51,869 nt of DNA from CAYXDO01 sp964463485 (GTDB taxonomy: Bacteria; Myxococcota; Kuafuiibacteriia; Kuafuiibacteriales; Kuafuiibacteriaceae), in contig CAYXDO010000073.1 in the NCBI GenBank assembly GCA_964463485.1, positions 1 through 51,869 on the forward strand. The letters are read 5' to 3'. The position numbers and the translations under genes were made by a program. Positions 16,870 to 25,380 of this stretch are shown piece after piece. The first letter of the stretch is position 1. Each line of letters begins with the position of its first letter. A model generated the notes under the pieces. The model did no database searches and had not been told where the DNA came from. It saw only the letters and a program-made list of their open reading frames with translations.

Positions 16870-18176
16870 GAGCGACTCGGCGACTCGACCACCGAGGTCG
16901 CCCCTCGCGGCTCGTCGTCCTGCGACTCGTCGAGCTTGGACGCAACCCGCCCGATCGCCTGCATCGCCACGGCCAGCGCGGACAGCCCGGCGACGATGAG
17001 GATGAGGCCGGTGTGCGCCGGCAACAGGTAACCCATCGCTGGCGCGGCGAGGAAGAAGAGTTGGCAGGCCGCGATTCGTATGGCCGCGACGCGGCCGATG
17101 AACCGAAGCGCGTGAAATATCGCGAGTCCGCTCGTCGCGAAGAGCGCGCCGAGACTCGCGACCGGCCAGCTCGCATACGCGGTGAGATAGGTGGCGAGCG
17201 GAAAGTAGAGAAAATAGGAACCCGAGAGCGCCAACAGATGAAGCGCGCGGGCGTGCCTTCGCACGGCGGTGAGCGCATACATGAGCCCCAGCGAATAGAG
17301 CGCGAAGAACCACGGCGCGTTGTGAGTGAGCCTGACCAGCGCGGAGGTCACGTTGGCTCCGCTCGGGAGCACGAGACCCACGTCGAACGACGAGAGCAGC
17401 CGGTCGACCTTCCATACGAGCAGGCGTGAGCCCCCCGTCTCTTCGACCAGCGCCGGCGTCATCGAACCCACCGGATAGTCCAACTCACCCTCGACGTTTC
17501 GGACTCTCATCGCGAGCTGGAACTTGTTGACCGGAACGACCGAGGCTTCCTCCGAGCTCTTCGACCTCGAAAGCGCGTAGCCGAACCGCCCCAACCCACG
17601 AGCGCGGTAACCGACCTGGATGGTCGCCGTGTGCTGAGCCGGAATCGAGCCCGACCACTCGATCCCTTCGCGGGTGTACCGGGTGTTGTCGGGATCCGAT
17701 TTGCCGTCGATTTGAAGCTCGAGCTCGGTGAGCATCAAAGCCTTGCGCTCGACCGGCAACCCAATCTGAAACATGACGAAGCTCGGAACGTTCGCTGGGT
17801 TTTCAAAAGCGTACTTTGCGTCGAGCTTGACCTCGTACCCCGGAAACTCGGTCAACCCTCGCCGACGGTAGCGACCGTCGAGCTCCACGTCGATGGTCGA
17901 GCTCGAAAGCTCCCCAGGGACGAGCTCGACCGTCGCCGCGTCGGTCCGGCGCCAAGCGATTACAGGCTGAGGCTGCTCGAGCGGCCCACCCCAGATCCGA
18001 GTCACGTCTTCGACGCCAGAAGTCTCCGCGTGGCTCGTGCGCGCGGCCGTTCGCTGAGCAAAGAGTTTCCAGCCAAGCGAGAGTCCGACCGCGGCCAGAC
18101 TCAGCGCGAGCAACGCCGGCCGATACTCGCGAAAAACACTTTGAAGGTGGGAAGGTGGCTCGGAAGTTTTCTGCAT
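16866..18176 (-). CDS. CreD-like inner-membrane protein
   Basis: About 436 residues from ATG 18176 (MQKTSEPP); the open frame continues to 18272 but adds an unlikely leader. One N-terminal membrane helix (ALLALSLAAVGLSLGWKLF) is followed by a large periplasmic beta-rich region (about 45-265) and then five or so hydrophobic helices (WFFALYSLGLMYAL, YFLYFPLATYLTAY, LGALFATSGLAIFHAL, ACQLFFLAAPAMGYLL, LILIVAGLSALAVAM). That architecture and LxxYFPLATYLTA resemble the CreD/inner-membrane family linked to envelope stress. The match is structural rather than motif-based. It is translationally coupled to the secreted protein at 15646-16869. Confidence 0.7.
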   Translation of the reverse strand: MQKTSEPPSHLQSVFREYRPALLALSLAAVGLSLGWKLFAQRTAARTSHAETSGVEDVTRIWGGPLEQPQPVIAWRRTDAATVELVPGELSSSTIDVELDGRYRRRGLTEFPGYEVKLDAKYAFENPANVPSFVMFQIGLPVERKALMLTELELQIDGKSDPDNTRYTREGIEWSGSIPAQHTATIQVGYRARGLGRFGYALSRSKSSEEASVVPVNKFQLAMRVRNVEGELDYPVGSMTPALVEETGGSRLLVWKVDRLLSSFDVGLVLPSGANVTSALVRLTHNAPWFFALYSLGLMYALTAVRRHARALHLLALSGSYFLYFPLATYLTAYASWPVASLGALFATSGLAIFHALRFIGRVAAIRIAACQLFFLAAPAMGYLLPAHTGLILIVAGLSALAVAMQAIGRVASKLDESQDDEPRGATSVVESPSRS

Positions 18177-18348
18177 CACGGCCCCAACAGCAAACCCCGA
18201 GCCAGCCGTACGTGCATGCCGATCGGATTCGAGGGTGGGAATCACCACGCGATCGAGTGGCTCGAAAGCCACTCCGCCCGCAGACTCGCAGACGCGCTCC
18301 TCTGAAGGAGGCTCCGCAACTCATGCCATGCCGTGCCTGTGCTCGTGC

Positions 18349-19038
18349 TCAGCGCGTTCGTAGGTCCTTCGGCAGGTGCTCGACGCTTCCGAACAAACTG
18401 AGCGCGAAAATTCGCCCCCCGGCAACCTCGACCGCGCGCGCGCGCGTGATCGACGCATGTTTGGAAGCAAATCGCTCCCACTCCCAGGGCACGGGGCTCA
18501 GCCCGAGCAAGAACGACAGAATCACCGCGTTGGTGCCCCCGTGCGCGACGATGAAGAGACGATGGGCCGACTGCGCCGCTCCCTCGAACGCGTGCGGGGG
18601 ATCTCTTTCGGTCACGCGCACCCCGCGCTCGGTGAGGAGCGCCGACAACCCCGTACTGACTCGTTCATGAAAATCCCGAAAACTCTCCCCACCCGGTAAC
18701 CCATCCCACCACTCGGCCGCGGGCCGCTGCCGGGCCGCTCGAAGCTCCGTGCTGATACGGTCCGCAGGCGCCCCATCCCAGTCCTTGGGCAACCGCGCCT
18801 CTTCGAGCCACGGGAGCACCGTCGGAGTCATCCCGATCGCATTCGCTAGAGGCTCAGCGGTCTCACGCGACCTGCGGGTCGGCGAGACCAAGAGCTCCGT
18901 CGGGCCCCTGAGCCCGCGCGCGTGCTCCGCGAGCCGCCGCGCCTGCTCGCGCCCGCGCTCGGTGAGCTCAGGATCGAGCCGACTCTCACCGTCGCTCATC
19001 CACGCCGGCTCCGCGTGCCGGATCAAAATGATCTCCAT
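18349..19038 (-). CDS. Histidine phosphatase family protein (phosphoglycerate-mutase-like)
   Basis: 229 residues from ATG 19038, giving MEIILIRHAEPAW, where the RHA motif supplies the phospho-accepting His close to the N-terminus as usual. ELTERGREQARRLAEHA, SPTRRSRETAEPLA and the second catalytic His in FIVAHGGTNAVIL follow. The PGGESFRDF stretch is also typical. Family members include cofactor-dependent phosphoglycerate mutases, cobalamin-pathway phosphatases and broad-range phosphatases; the sequence does not decide between them. The longer frame to 19203 overlaps the divergent gene and is not needed. Confidence 0.92.
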   Translation of the reverse strand: MEIILIRHAEPAWMSDGESRLDPELTERGREQARRLAEHARGLRGPTELLVSPTRRSRETAEPLANAIGMTPTVLPWLEEARLPKDWDGAPADRISTELRAARQRPAAEWWDGLPGGESFRDFHERVSTGLSALLTERGVRVTERDPPHAFEGAAQSAHRLFIVAHGGTNAVILSFLLGLSPVPWEWERFASKHASITRARAVEVAGGRIFALSLFGSVEHLPKDLRTR

Positions 19039-19129
19039 GAAGCTCGGTACTCTGGCGAGGTGGTCCGGGGTCGTGAAGTCCGATCGCGCGAAACTCGACG
19101 CATCGTTCCACCCGGGCAAGACTCTCGTC

Positions 19130-19708
19130 GTGTCGTGCCAAGCCCGAAGGTTGGCGACGGCCTTGGCGGGCCTCATCGCCTGCGGCCGCGGAGGCGCCGG
19201 CACGGGCTCGGTTCAGGGCGAGCTCGAGATTCTGCGATGTCGAGCTTCGGAGACCTTCGGGCCCGAGGCCTACGGTTTCGACGCAGGACGGCTCTCGACC
19301 GATCGCTTCGACGACGTCCTGCTGATCGTCATCGCCGAGCACGGCGTCGAGCTCGAGGAGACCGATGGCCTGTTGATTCGCGTCCCGGGCGCGATCGCGT
19401 TGTCCGCCAAGCCTGAGAGGCCCATCGTCCTTCCGCTTTCACGTGATCCGGAGGTGACGAACGCAGCGCTCAGCCTCTTCCAGACGTGCCCCACGCGACC
19501 CACGCTCTTCACGACGTCAGGATCTTTGGTGCTCGATCGCTTCACGATCAACCCAAAGCCCGAAGATGCGGGCGACGGAGAGGTCATCGCGGGAACGTTG
19601 ACCGCCAGCGTCGCCAGCGCAGATGCCGATCGCAACGCCGGCTGGATCCGAGCGGAATTCGATTTCCTGCCGCCGAGCCGGTTGCTGCGCGACGTTCCCG
19701 ATCAGTGA
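19130..19708 (+). CDS. Small lipoprotein of unknown function
   Basis: About 192 residues from GTG 19130, giving VSCQARRLATALAGLIACGRGG, a lipoprotein signal with lipobox LIAC; an ATG at 19037 is in frame but overlaps the divergent phosphatase start. The mature part has an ELEILRCRAS region and several strand-like segments (DDVLLIVIAEHGVELEE, LLIRVPGAIAL, SGSLVLDRFTIN, EVIAGTLTASV, AEFDFLP). It is probably a single beta-rich domain. No family recognised. Confidence 0.7.
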   Translation: MSCQARRLATALAGLIACGRGGAGTGSVQGELEILRCRASETFGPEAYGFDAGRLSTDRFDDVLLIVIAEHGVELEETDGLLIRVPGAIALSAKPERPIVLPLSRDPEVTNAALSLFQTCPTRPTLFTTSGSLVLDRFTINPKPEDAGDGEVIAGTLTASVASADADRNAGWIRAEFDFLPPSRLLRDVPDQ

Positions 19709-19735
19709 GCCGATCAGTGAGCCGATCAGTGAGCT
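19698..19735. repeat. 12-bp tandem repeat at a gene end
   Basis: Three copies of gatcagtgagcc, the first of which contains the TGA stop of the small lipoprotein gene. It is likely slippage duplication of the 3' end. Confidence 0.8.
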
Positions 19736-19784
19736 GGAGGGTCGCGATTGACTTTCCGGCTGCTCGTTTCGACTCTGCGCGGGC

Positions 19785-20642
19785 ATGACCACCACGTGGT
19801 ACAGCGCCGAAATCACGCTGCCAGAAGACACCGATGAGCATCGCCTCGATCTGCTCTCGGGAGCTTTCTGGGAGCGGGGCGTCGCCGGCATCGAGATCCG
19901 CGACCGAGAGCGCCCCACCAAGCTCATCGCGAGCTACCCGCCCGACGTGGACGCTAGCGAGGCCGAGCTCCGTTCGCGTGAGGCGCTCGACGCTGCCTTC
20001 GTCGTGCCGCTCGAGCTGTTCGTACGCGCCGAAGAGCCTGTCGACTGGGCGACCCACTGGCGCAAGCACTTCACGCCGCTGTCCTTCGGAAAGCTCGCCA
20101 TCGTCCCGAGTTGGTTGTCGCCCCCCGAGGGCGCGGAGGTCGTGCTCACGATCGATCCGAGCACCGCGTTCGGCACCGGCAATCACGAGACCACCGCGCT
20201 CTGCGTGGAACGCATCGTCGAGCTCTCGCCGCTCACGACCGTGCTCGACGTGGGTACGGGCTCGGGGATCTTGGCCCTCTCCGCGTTGAGGTTGGGCGCC
20301 GAGCACGCCACGGGCACGGACGAAGATCCGATCGCGCTCCGCGTCGCCAAAGAGAACGCCGAGATCAACGAGCTCGAAGCAAAGCTCGCGCTCTCCGAGG
20401 CCTCTCCCAGAGAGCTCCAGCGAACGTATGACTTCGTCGTCGCGAACATCCTCGCCGGTCCCCTGATCGAGCTCGCCTCGGAGATTTCTTCGGCCATCGC
20501 GCCTCGAGGAAGGCTCGCCCTCTCCGGCATCCTCGCCGAGCAAGCCGATGAGGTCGCGCGCGCCTATGAAGCCGAAGGGCTCGTCGATCGCGTGATCGTA
20601 GAGCGGGGGGAGTGGGTGCGCATCGACTTCGTTCGGCCATGA
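19785..20642 (+). CDS. prmA: Ribosomal protein L11 methyltransferase
   Basis: 285 residues. PrmA trimethylates ribosomal protein L11. The short N-terminal substrate-recognition domain (1-110) is followed by the class I SAM-binding fold: PSTAFGTGNHETTALC (PrmA signature), TVLDVGTGSGILALSALRLGA (motif I), GTDEDPIALRVAKENAEIN and the NILAGPLI motif. The stop overlaps the ATG of rsmE by four bases. Pairing of prmA with rsmE is common in bacteria. Confidence 0.96.
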   Translation: MTTTWYSAEITLPEDTDEHRLDLLSGAFWERGVAGIEIRDRERPTKLIASYPPDVDASEAELRSREALDAAFVVPLELFVRAEEPVDWATHWRKHFTPLSFGKLAIVPSWLSPPEGAEVVLTIDPSTAFGTGNHETTALCVERIVELSPLTTVLDVGTGSGILALSALRLGAEHATGTDEDPIALRVAKENAEINELEAKLALSEASPRELQRTYDFVVANILAGPLIELASEISSAIAPRGRLALSGILAEQADEVARAYEAEGLVDRVIVERGEWVRIDFVRP

Positions 20643-21358
20643 GAGCGCGCTTCTTGGTGGTGAGAGGGGTCGAGCTCGTCGAAGGCTCGTGCGCTCTGCC
20701 CTACGAAGAGAGTCATCACGTGCGCGATGTGTTGCGGCTCAGGCCAGGCGCCCCGCTCACGCTGAGCGACGGACGCGGTCGCTTGGCCGACGCGAAGATC
20801 TCGAGCTCGAAGCGCGAGGTGATCGTCGAAATCCACGCGGTGCGGAAGGCGCCCCTACCTCGGACCAGCATCACGATGTTCCAAGCCATCGGCAAGAGCG
20901 ACAAGGTCGATCGCGTGGTGCGCGGCGCGGCGGAGCTCGGAATCGCGCGCTTCGTCCCCGTCTCCACCGCTCGCTCCGTGGCCGAGCGAGAGCAGCGGCG
21001 GGACCGCTGGGCCTCGATCGCCGAGGACTCCGCGCGCGTCTCTGGGCGGGCGTTTCTGATGGAGATCGATCCGATCACGACGCTCGAGGCGGTCGCCGCT
21101 CGATCTCGTGCGGCCGTTTCGATCTGCTTTTCCGGCGACGCTTCGACGCGGCTGTCCGCGCTCGATTTGCGCGTTGACTCCGTGGAGCTCCTCGTCGGGC
21201 CCGAGGGAGGCTTAGAGCCACATGAGTTGGAGCTCCTCGTCGAGAACGGCTTCGTTCCCGTAGGGCTTGGACCGCACACGCTGCGCACGGAGACCGCGGG
21301 CCTCGCGACCGCCGCGATCGTCACCTTCTTGGTGGGCGGGTTCGACGACGGCCTCTGA
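20639..21358 (+). CDS. rsmE: 16S rRNA m3U1498 methyltransferase RsmE
   Basis: 239 residues from ATG 20639, which overlaps the prmA stop as ATGA; the frame is open to 20612 but the overlap favours this start. It is a SPOUT-class methyltransferase: N-terminal PUA-like domain with SHHVRDVLRLRPG, then ITMFQAIGKSDKVDRVVRGAAELG, and the knotted C-terminus LLVGPEGGLEPHELELL with LRTETAGLA. It methylates U1498 of 16S rRNA. The gene ends about 45 bp before the ATP synthase genes. Confidence 0.95.
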   Translation: MRARFLVVRGVELVEGSCALPYEESHHVRDVLRLRPGAPLTLSDGRGRLADAKISSSKREVIVEIHAVRKAPLPRTSITMFQAIGKSDKVDRVVRGAAELGIARFVPVSTARSVAEREQRRDRWASIAEDSARVSGRAFLMEIDPITTLEAVAARSRAAVSICFSGDASTRLSALDLRVDSVELLVGPEGGLEPHELELLVENGFVPVGLGPHTLRTETAGLATAAIVTFLVGGFDDGL

Positions 21359-21403
21359 ATCGGCTCGCAGTTCTCCGAAAAGTGGCTCAGGCTTTTCTCG
21401 TCC

Positions 21404-21646
21404 ATGACCAAGGACGAAGAAGAGATCGCGCGGCGCGAACGCCTGAAATACGGCCGCGCCAGCGCGCTCGGCATCGAGCTCGTCGTCACCGTCGTCGGTG
21501 GCTTGTTGCTCGGTCGATGGCTCGACGAACGCTTCGCTACCGGATCGGCCTTCACCATCGGGGGCTTACTCGTCGGCTCGGTAGCGGGCTTCTATAGCTT
21601 GATCAAGTTCGTGCGCCTCTCGGAGAAGACGGACCAAGAGCAATGA
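21404..21646 (+). CDS. AtpZ/AtpI-like small membrane protein
   Basis: 80 residues with two membrane helices (ALGIELVVTVVGGLLLGRWLDE and FTIGGLLVGSVAGFYSLIKFV), the pattern of the AtpZ/AtpI family that assists F0 assembly or forms a small accessory complex. The first helix carries GIELVVTV and a GRWLD loop typical of the family. It overlaps the next gene by four bases (ATGA). Confidence 0.85.
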   Translation: MTKDEEEIARRERLKYGRASALGIELVVTVVGGLLLGRWLDERFATGSAFTIGGLLVGSVAGFYSLIKFVRLSEKTDQEQ

Positions 21647-22080
21647 CGAAGTTCCTGCTGATCGCGGGCGCGAAGGCTACGGCAGCGGCCGTCTTCGCGG
21701 TCACTGCGTTTTGTTTCTTGGTCATCGGGGAAGGGCACGCGCTCAGCGCGCTGCTCTTCGGCGCCCTCGCCTCTCTGTTGTTCCTGCTGCTGATCTGGCT
21801 CGGTGGACGCTTGCTCGAGCCCACCACGCGCCCGGCGACGAAGGTCGTGCTGTTCGTGTTGATCCTCGGAAAATTTCTGATCGGCGGGCTCTTGGTCTGG
21901 CTCCTGGTGACCTACGTACCCGTCACGGGCTTGGGCATGGCGCTCGGAATCGGGGCGGCGCTCACCGGCTTCACCTTGGGGCTCAATATGGCGATCCGCT
22001 CCCCCGAGGGCGAGCACGTGATCCGTGGGGAAGAGAAGCGGTTGGCCGATCAACATCCACCGGAAGACCCGCCTGCCTGA
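21643..22080 (+). CDS. ATP synthase subunit I-like membrane protein
   Basis: 145 residues with four predicted helices (ATAAAVFAVTAFCFLVIG, LSALLFGALASLLFLLLIWLGG, VVLFVLILGKFLIGGLLVWLLV, LGMALGIGAALTGFTLGLNMAI) and a charged tail. Size, position directly before atpB and the helix pattern fit the AtpI/AtpR subunit-I group, thought to help assemble the c-ring. Coupled by a four-base overlap to the preceding AtpZ-like gene. Confidence 0.75.
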   Translation: MTKFLLIAGAKATAAAVFAVTAFCFLVIGEGHALSALLFGALASLLFLLLIWLGGRLLEPTTRPATKVVLFVLILGKFLIGGLLVWLLVTYVPVTGLGMALGIGAALTGFTLGLNMAIRSPEGEHVIRGEEKRLADQHPPEDPPA

Positions 22081-22130
22081 TCTCGACGAAAAGCGATGAC
22101 GCGGGGGCTCCTTCGGAGTAAGGGCCCGCC

Positions 22131-22946
22131 ATGCCGCATGGCGAGAGCTGGCTGAGCCTACTTCCTGGCTTCAGAGACATGGAGCATTGGATCGACGGTT
22201 TTGGGCCGTCCTGGGGCTTCGGAGGCCATGTCGTCGTTCAGCACGTCGCCTCGATCATCTTGGTCGCGCTGTTCCTGTTGATCCTCTCGCTTCGCGCGAG
22301 CGGCCAGCTCAAGGCCGCGGGCAGCGACATCCTCCCCGAGTCAAGATTCTCCGCGCGAACGCTGGTCGAGCTCGTGATGGAAGGGGTCCTCGGGATCATG
22401 GAGTTCGCGATGCCTCGCAGGGCCGCGCTCAAACACTTCTGGCTGATCGGCACGCTCGGCTTCTTCATCCTCTTCAGCAACCTGCTCGGGCTGCTCCCGG
22501 GATTTTTGCCGCCGACCGAGAACTACAACACGACCTTCGCCTGCGCGATCATCGTGTTCCTCTACTACAACTTCTACGCCTTCTACCGCTTGGGCTTCGG
22601 CCACATCGCGCACATGGCGAATCCTTCGGGTGAGAAATCCGGCTGGTTCCTCTCGCCGCTCTTCATCATCATCGAGCCGATCTCGCACTGCATTCGGCCG
22701 GCTTCGCTCTCCATCCGGCTCTTGTGCAACGTCGCGGGCGACCACTTGGTGCTCGGCGTGTTCGTCGGGATGTTCCCGCTGTTGCTGCCGATCCCCTTCA
22801 TAGGTCTCGGCTTGTTCGTGGCGCTCGTGCAGACGCTCGTGTTCTTGCTGCTCTCTTCGGTCTACATCGGCGAGGTCGAGACGATGATCGAGCATCACGA
22901 GCACGCGCATGGCCATGGCCACGAAGGCGCTGCGGCCCATCACTGA
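22131..22946 (+). CDS. atpB: ATP synthase F0 subunit a
   Basis: 271 residues, polytopic. The fourth helix has RPASLSIRLLCNVAGDHLVLG, which includes the essential Arg that faces the c-ring. Other signatures are the LPESRFSARTLVELVMEG and LFILFSNLLGLLPGF regions, the NTTFACA motif and a C-terminal ALVQTLVFLLLSSVYIGE. The C-terminus has an unusual His-rich tail (HHEHAHGHGHEG). It is the proton or sodium half-channel subunit. Confidence 0.96.
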   Translation: MPHGESWLSLLPGFRDMEHWIDGFGPSWGFGGHVVVQHVASIILVALFLLILSLRASGQLKAAGSDILPESRFSARTLVELVMEGVLGIMEFAMPRRAALKHFWLIGTLGFFILFSNLLGLLPGFLPPTENYNTTFACAIIVFLYYNFYAFYRLGFGHIAHMANPSGEKSGWFLSPLFIIIEPISHCIRPASLSIRLLCNVAGDHLVLGVFVGMFPLLLPIPFIGLGLFVALVQTLVFLLLSSVYIGEVETMIEHHEHAHGHGHEGAAAHH

Positions 22947-23089
22947 TTCACTGATTTTCGATTTCGAACGAGTTTTTTCAGGAGGAGCACGAGCTGTCTT
23001 TGACGATGCGCAAACGTGGGTTGGTAGGTAGAGAGAAGAGGCGCGCTATCCCGTCGAAGGTGAGCAGGGCTCGATAACAGGAGACCAAG

Positions 23090-23404
23090 ATGAGAAAGTT
23101 CTTCATGACCATGCTGTCCCTCACGGGACTGATGCTGCTGGCGCTGCCTGCGTACGCGCAGGAAGCCCTGTCGACCGGAAGCGGAATCGCGGCTGTCGGC
23201 GCCGGCATTGGAATGGGCCTCGCCACGTTCGGCGGCGCCCTCGGACAAGGCAGGACGGGCGCAGCGGCCGTCGAAGGTATCGCTCGCAACCCGAACGCGG
23301 CCCCTCGCGTTCAGACCCCGATGATCATCGCGCTCGCGATGACCGAGTCGCTCGTGCTGTTCTCGTTCGTCATCGCCTTCTTCCTTCAGGGCAAGGTTCA
23401 CTGA
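23090..23404 (+). CDS. atpE: ATP synthase F0 subunit c
   Basis: 104 residues including a cleavable-looking leader (MRKFFMTMLSLTGLMLLALPAYAQ), giving a mature subunit of about 80 residues. Helix 1 is AAVGAGIGMGLATFGGALGQG, the polar loop is ARNPNAA, and helix 2 is MIIALAMTESLVLFSFVIAF with the ion-carrying Glu. A ggaga ribosome-binding site precedes the ATG. The Gln in GQG and the Glu-Ser pair are features also found in sodium-coupled c-rings. No further atp genes follow, so the rest of the synthase lies elsewhere. Confidence 0.95.
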   Translation: MRKFFMTMLSLTGLMLLALPAYAQEALSTGSGIAAVGAGIGMGLATFGGALGQGRTGAAAVEGIARNPNAAPRVQTPMIIALAMTESLVLFSFVIAFFLQGKVH

Positions 23405-23411
23405 GCCCTTT

Positions 23412-23427
23412 CGCGCCGTGAGGCGCG
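23412..23427 (+). terminator. Possible terminator hairpin after atpE
   Basis: cgcgcc, a 4-base loop and ggcgcg form a perfect 6-bp GC stem directly after the atpE stop and before the convergent gene end. There is no strong T-run, only ttcatcatt, so rho-independent activity is uncertain. Confidence 0.4.
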
Positions 23428-23431
23428 TTCA

Positions 23432-24937
23432 TCATTCGAGAGTGGCCGTCTCACCGGAGCGCGCTCCGGAGGGGCGGCCATTCTCTTCTTCGCCTCGGCG
23501 TCGAAACCGCACCATCGCCGCCGGGGTGGCGGGCCGAGCTCGATCGAACTCGACCACCTGGACCTTCTCCATCGAGAATTCGCGACCAAAGAGCCCGTCG
23601 AGCTCAAAGAGCGTCACCGGATGAACGCCTCGTCGCTCGGGTCGCGCTTCGGTCTGCACCTTGATCACCAAGTGACCCTCGGAGCGTACGAAGCGCGCGA
23701 CCTTCTCTGCGTAAGCGATGCGGTCGGACGGATCGAGCGTGTGGAGCAGCCCGCGATCGATGACGAGCTCGAACTCACCCGCGAACGCCGGATGCCGGGC
23801 ATCGTCGAGCACGAGCGACACGGCTACGCCGGCGCGATCGGCACGAGCTCTTGCGAGCGAGAGCGCGGTCGCAGAGCGATCCATTCCGACGACGTCGTAG
23901 CCGAGCTCTCGAGCCGCGACGACGAGCGCACCGGCTCCGCAGCCGAGATCGAGACACCGAGCTCCCGGACGAAAGAGCTCCGCGAGCTCTTGGCGGAGCT
24001 CGTCTTCCGGCGGATCTTCGAGCCACGGGATGCGGTCGAGCGGCGTGTCTCGATAGAAGCGATCCCAGTCGATCGGCTTCTCCGGAAGCGAAACCAAACC
24101 CACGAGCGCCGCGAGCGCATCGGGTGGCGGCGACGGGCCAAGCCGCGCGCTTCGCGTGTCGGGCGCGTGCGCGAGCTCCACGCCCGCAATAGGCTCCACG
24201 ACGTGGCAACCATCGGCGAGCAGCGCCTCGACGTTCCTGCGGGTCGCCGGTGCCGACCACATCGCGACGTGCATACTCGGCGCGATCACGACGGGCGCGC
24301 GCGACGCGAGACAGATCGCCGAGACGATGTCGCTCGCCGCACCTCGCGCGAGCCTCGAGAGCGTGGCGGCCGAAGCGGGCGCCACGAGGATCAGCTCGGC
24401 CCACTCGGCGAGCTCCACGTGCGGCACCGGGCGTGAAGCGGTCCGATCCCAGATCCCTCGAACCACGCGCGCGTGGGTGATCGACTCCACCGCTTCGGCG
24501 GTGAAGAAACGAAGGGCGCGCCGCGTCGCCGCCACGCGCACGGTGTGACCGCGGGCCATCAAAGCAGTCACGAGCTGCGGCGTGTGAAGCGCCGCGGCCG
24601 CGCCCGATACACCAAGGACCACTCGCCTGCCCGCCGGGGTAGGCGCGCGAGGCGAGCGCACCACGAGCACGCCGACCTCTACGAGCTTCGCGTAGGCCTC
24701 GCGGACCGCTTCGGACTTCGAGACGTCGGTGCCCGACAGCACACTCAATCGCGCCACCAACTCATCGAAGGTGACGGGTTCTAGGTGCGCGTCGAGGATC
24801 GCCCGGACGAGGCGCCCGCTGTCTCCTTCGAACCGAAAGGCCGCGCCATTCTGACCGAGCACCGTGAGGAAGTCCTTGTGCTCCAAGGCGCGCACGACGT
24901 ACGCGCGGACGCGCCGCTCCGCCTTCCACTCCGTCAT
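23432..24937 (-). CDS. Three-domain protein: PqqD-like N-terminus, HFCD flavoprotein, SAM methyltransferase
   Basis: 501 residues. Region 1 (about 8-95) has a PqqD/RRE-like winged-helix pattern: a strand pair LTVLGQNGAAFRFEGDSG, a leucine-rich helix and a C-terminal VEVGVLVV strand. Region 2 (about 104-265) follows the homo-oligomeric flavin-containing cysteine decarboxylase (HFCD) fold: VVLGVSGAAAAL, the active-site His in HVELAEWAE (His173), PASAAT at 187-192 where PASANT is usual, and PSMHVAMW at 220-227 where PxMNxxMW is usual. Region 3 (about 288-480) is a class I methyltransferase of TPMT/TehB style: FYRDTPLDRIPW, CLDLGCGAGALVVAA, VIDRGLLHTL. HFCD proteins decarboxylate C-terminal cysteines in peptides or phosphopantothenoylcysteine; the changed motifs make decarboxylation uncertain. 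No precursor peptide gene was found nearby. Confidence 0.8.
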   Translation of the reverse strand: MTEWKAERRVRAYVVRALEHKDFLTVLGQNGAAFRFEGDSGRLVRAILDAHLEPVTFDELVARLSVLSGTDVSKSEAVREAYAKLVEVGVLVVRSPRAPTPAGRRVVLGVSGAAAALHTPQLVTALMARGHTVRVAATRRALRFFTAEAVESITHARVVRGIWDRTASRPVPHVELAEWAELILVAPASAATLSRLARGAASDIVSAICLASRAPVVIAPSMHVAMWSAPATRRNVEALLADGCHVVEPIAGVELAHAPDTRSARLGPSPPPDALAALVGLVSLPEKPIDWDRFYRDTPLDRIPWLEDPPEDELRQELAELFRPGARCLDLGCGAGALVVAARELGYDVVGMDRSATALSLARARADRAGVAVSLVLDDARHPAFAGEFELVIDRGLLHTLDPSDRIAYAEKVARFVRSEGHLVIKVQTEARPERRGVHPVTLFELDGLFGREFSMEKVQVVEFDRARPATPAAMVRFRRRGEEENGRPSGARSGETATLE

Positions 24938-24976
24938 CGAACCGCTCGCAGCCCGGACCGGGCCGCCCGAAACTCA

Positions 24977-25297
24977 TCAAACCAGCGGTTCGCATCCCGG
25001 TGGACACTCATCGATTTCCCATACTCCGATGTTGCAGCCCGCGTCATAGCCGGGCTGGCCCGCGTCGAAAAACGGGCTGAACCCGCACGGAATGGGGCCT
25101 GGCCCGCGATCGGGAGAGTCACCCGAGTCTGCAACTCCGCGATCGGGCGCGCCAGCGTCCTGCCCTGAATCGCTTCGGCTCGCGTCGGCTCGCAGCCCCG
25201 AATCGGAAGCGTCGGTGTCGGGCGACGTCGCCGAGGTCTGGCAAGCCACGCTCCCGGCCAGCGCGACCACCTTGAGCGTCTCGGGAATGCGGAGCAC
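24977..25297 (-). CDS. Short Asp/Ser-rich lipoprotein
   Basis: About 106 residues from GTG 25297, giving VLRIPETLKVVALAGSVACQTS with lipobox SVAC. The open frame reaches ATG 25375 but the extra residues look non-coding. The mature part is mostly a low-complexity linker (SDTDASDSGLRADASRSDSG-like) followed by a short Cys-containing C-terminus (PCGFSPF, CNIGVWEIDECPPGCEP). Such linkers are common in myxobacterial lipoproteins. It lies 39 bp upstream of the three-domain gene on the same strand, so the two may share a transcript. Confidence 0.5.
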   Translation of the reverse strand: MLRIPETLKVVALAGSVACQTSATSPDTDASDSGLRADASRSDSGQDAGAPDRGVADSGDSPDRGPGPIPCGFSPFFDAGQPGYDAGCNIGVWEIDECPPGCEPLV

Positions 25298-25380
25298 GGG
25301 ACAGAAATACCCGATTTTCGCCAAAGCCAAAAGGCGCCGCGGTTGTTGACCTTTGGCGGAGACTCCGTGAAACACCTGTC

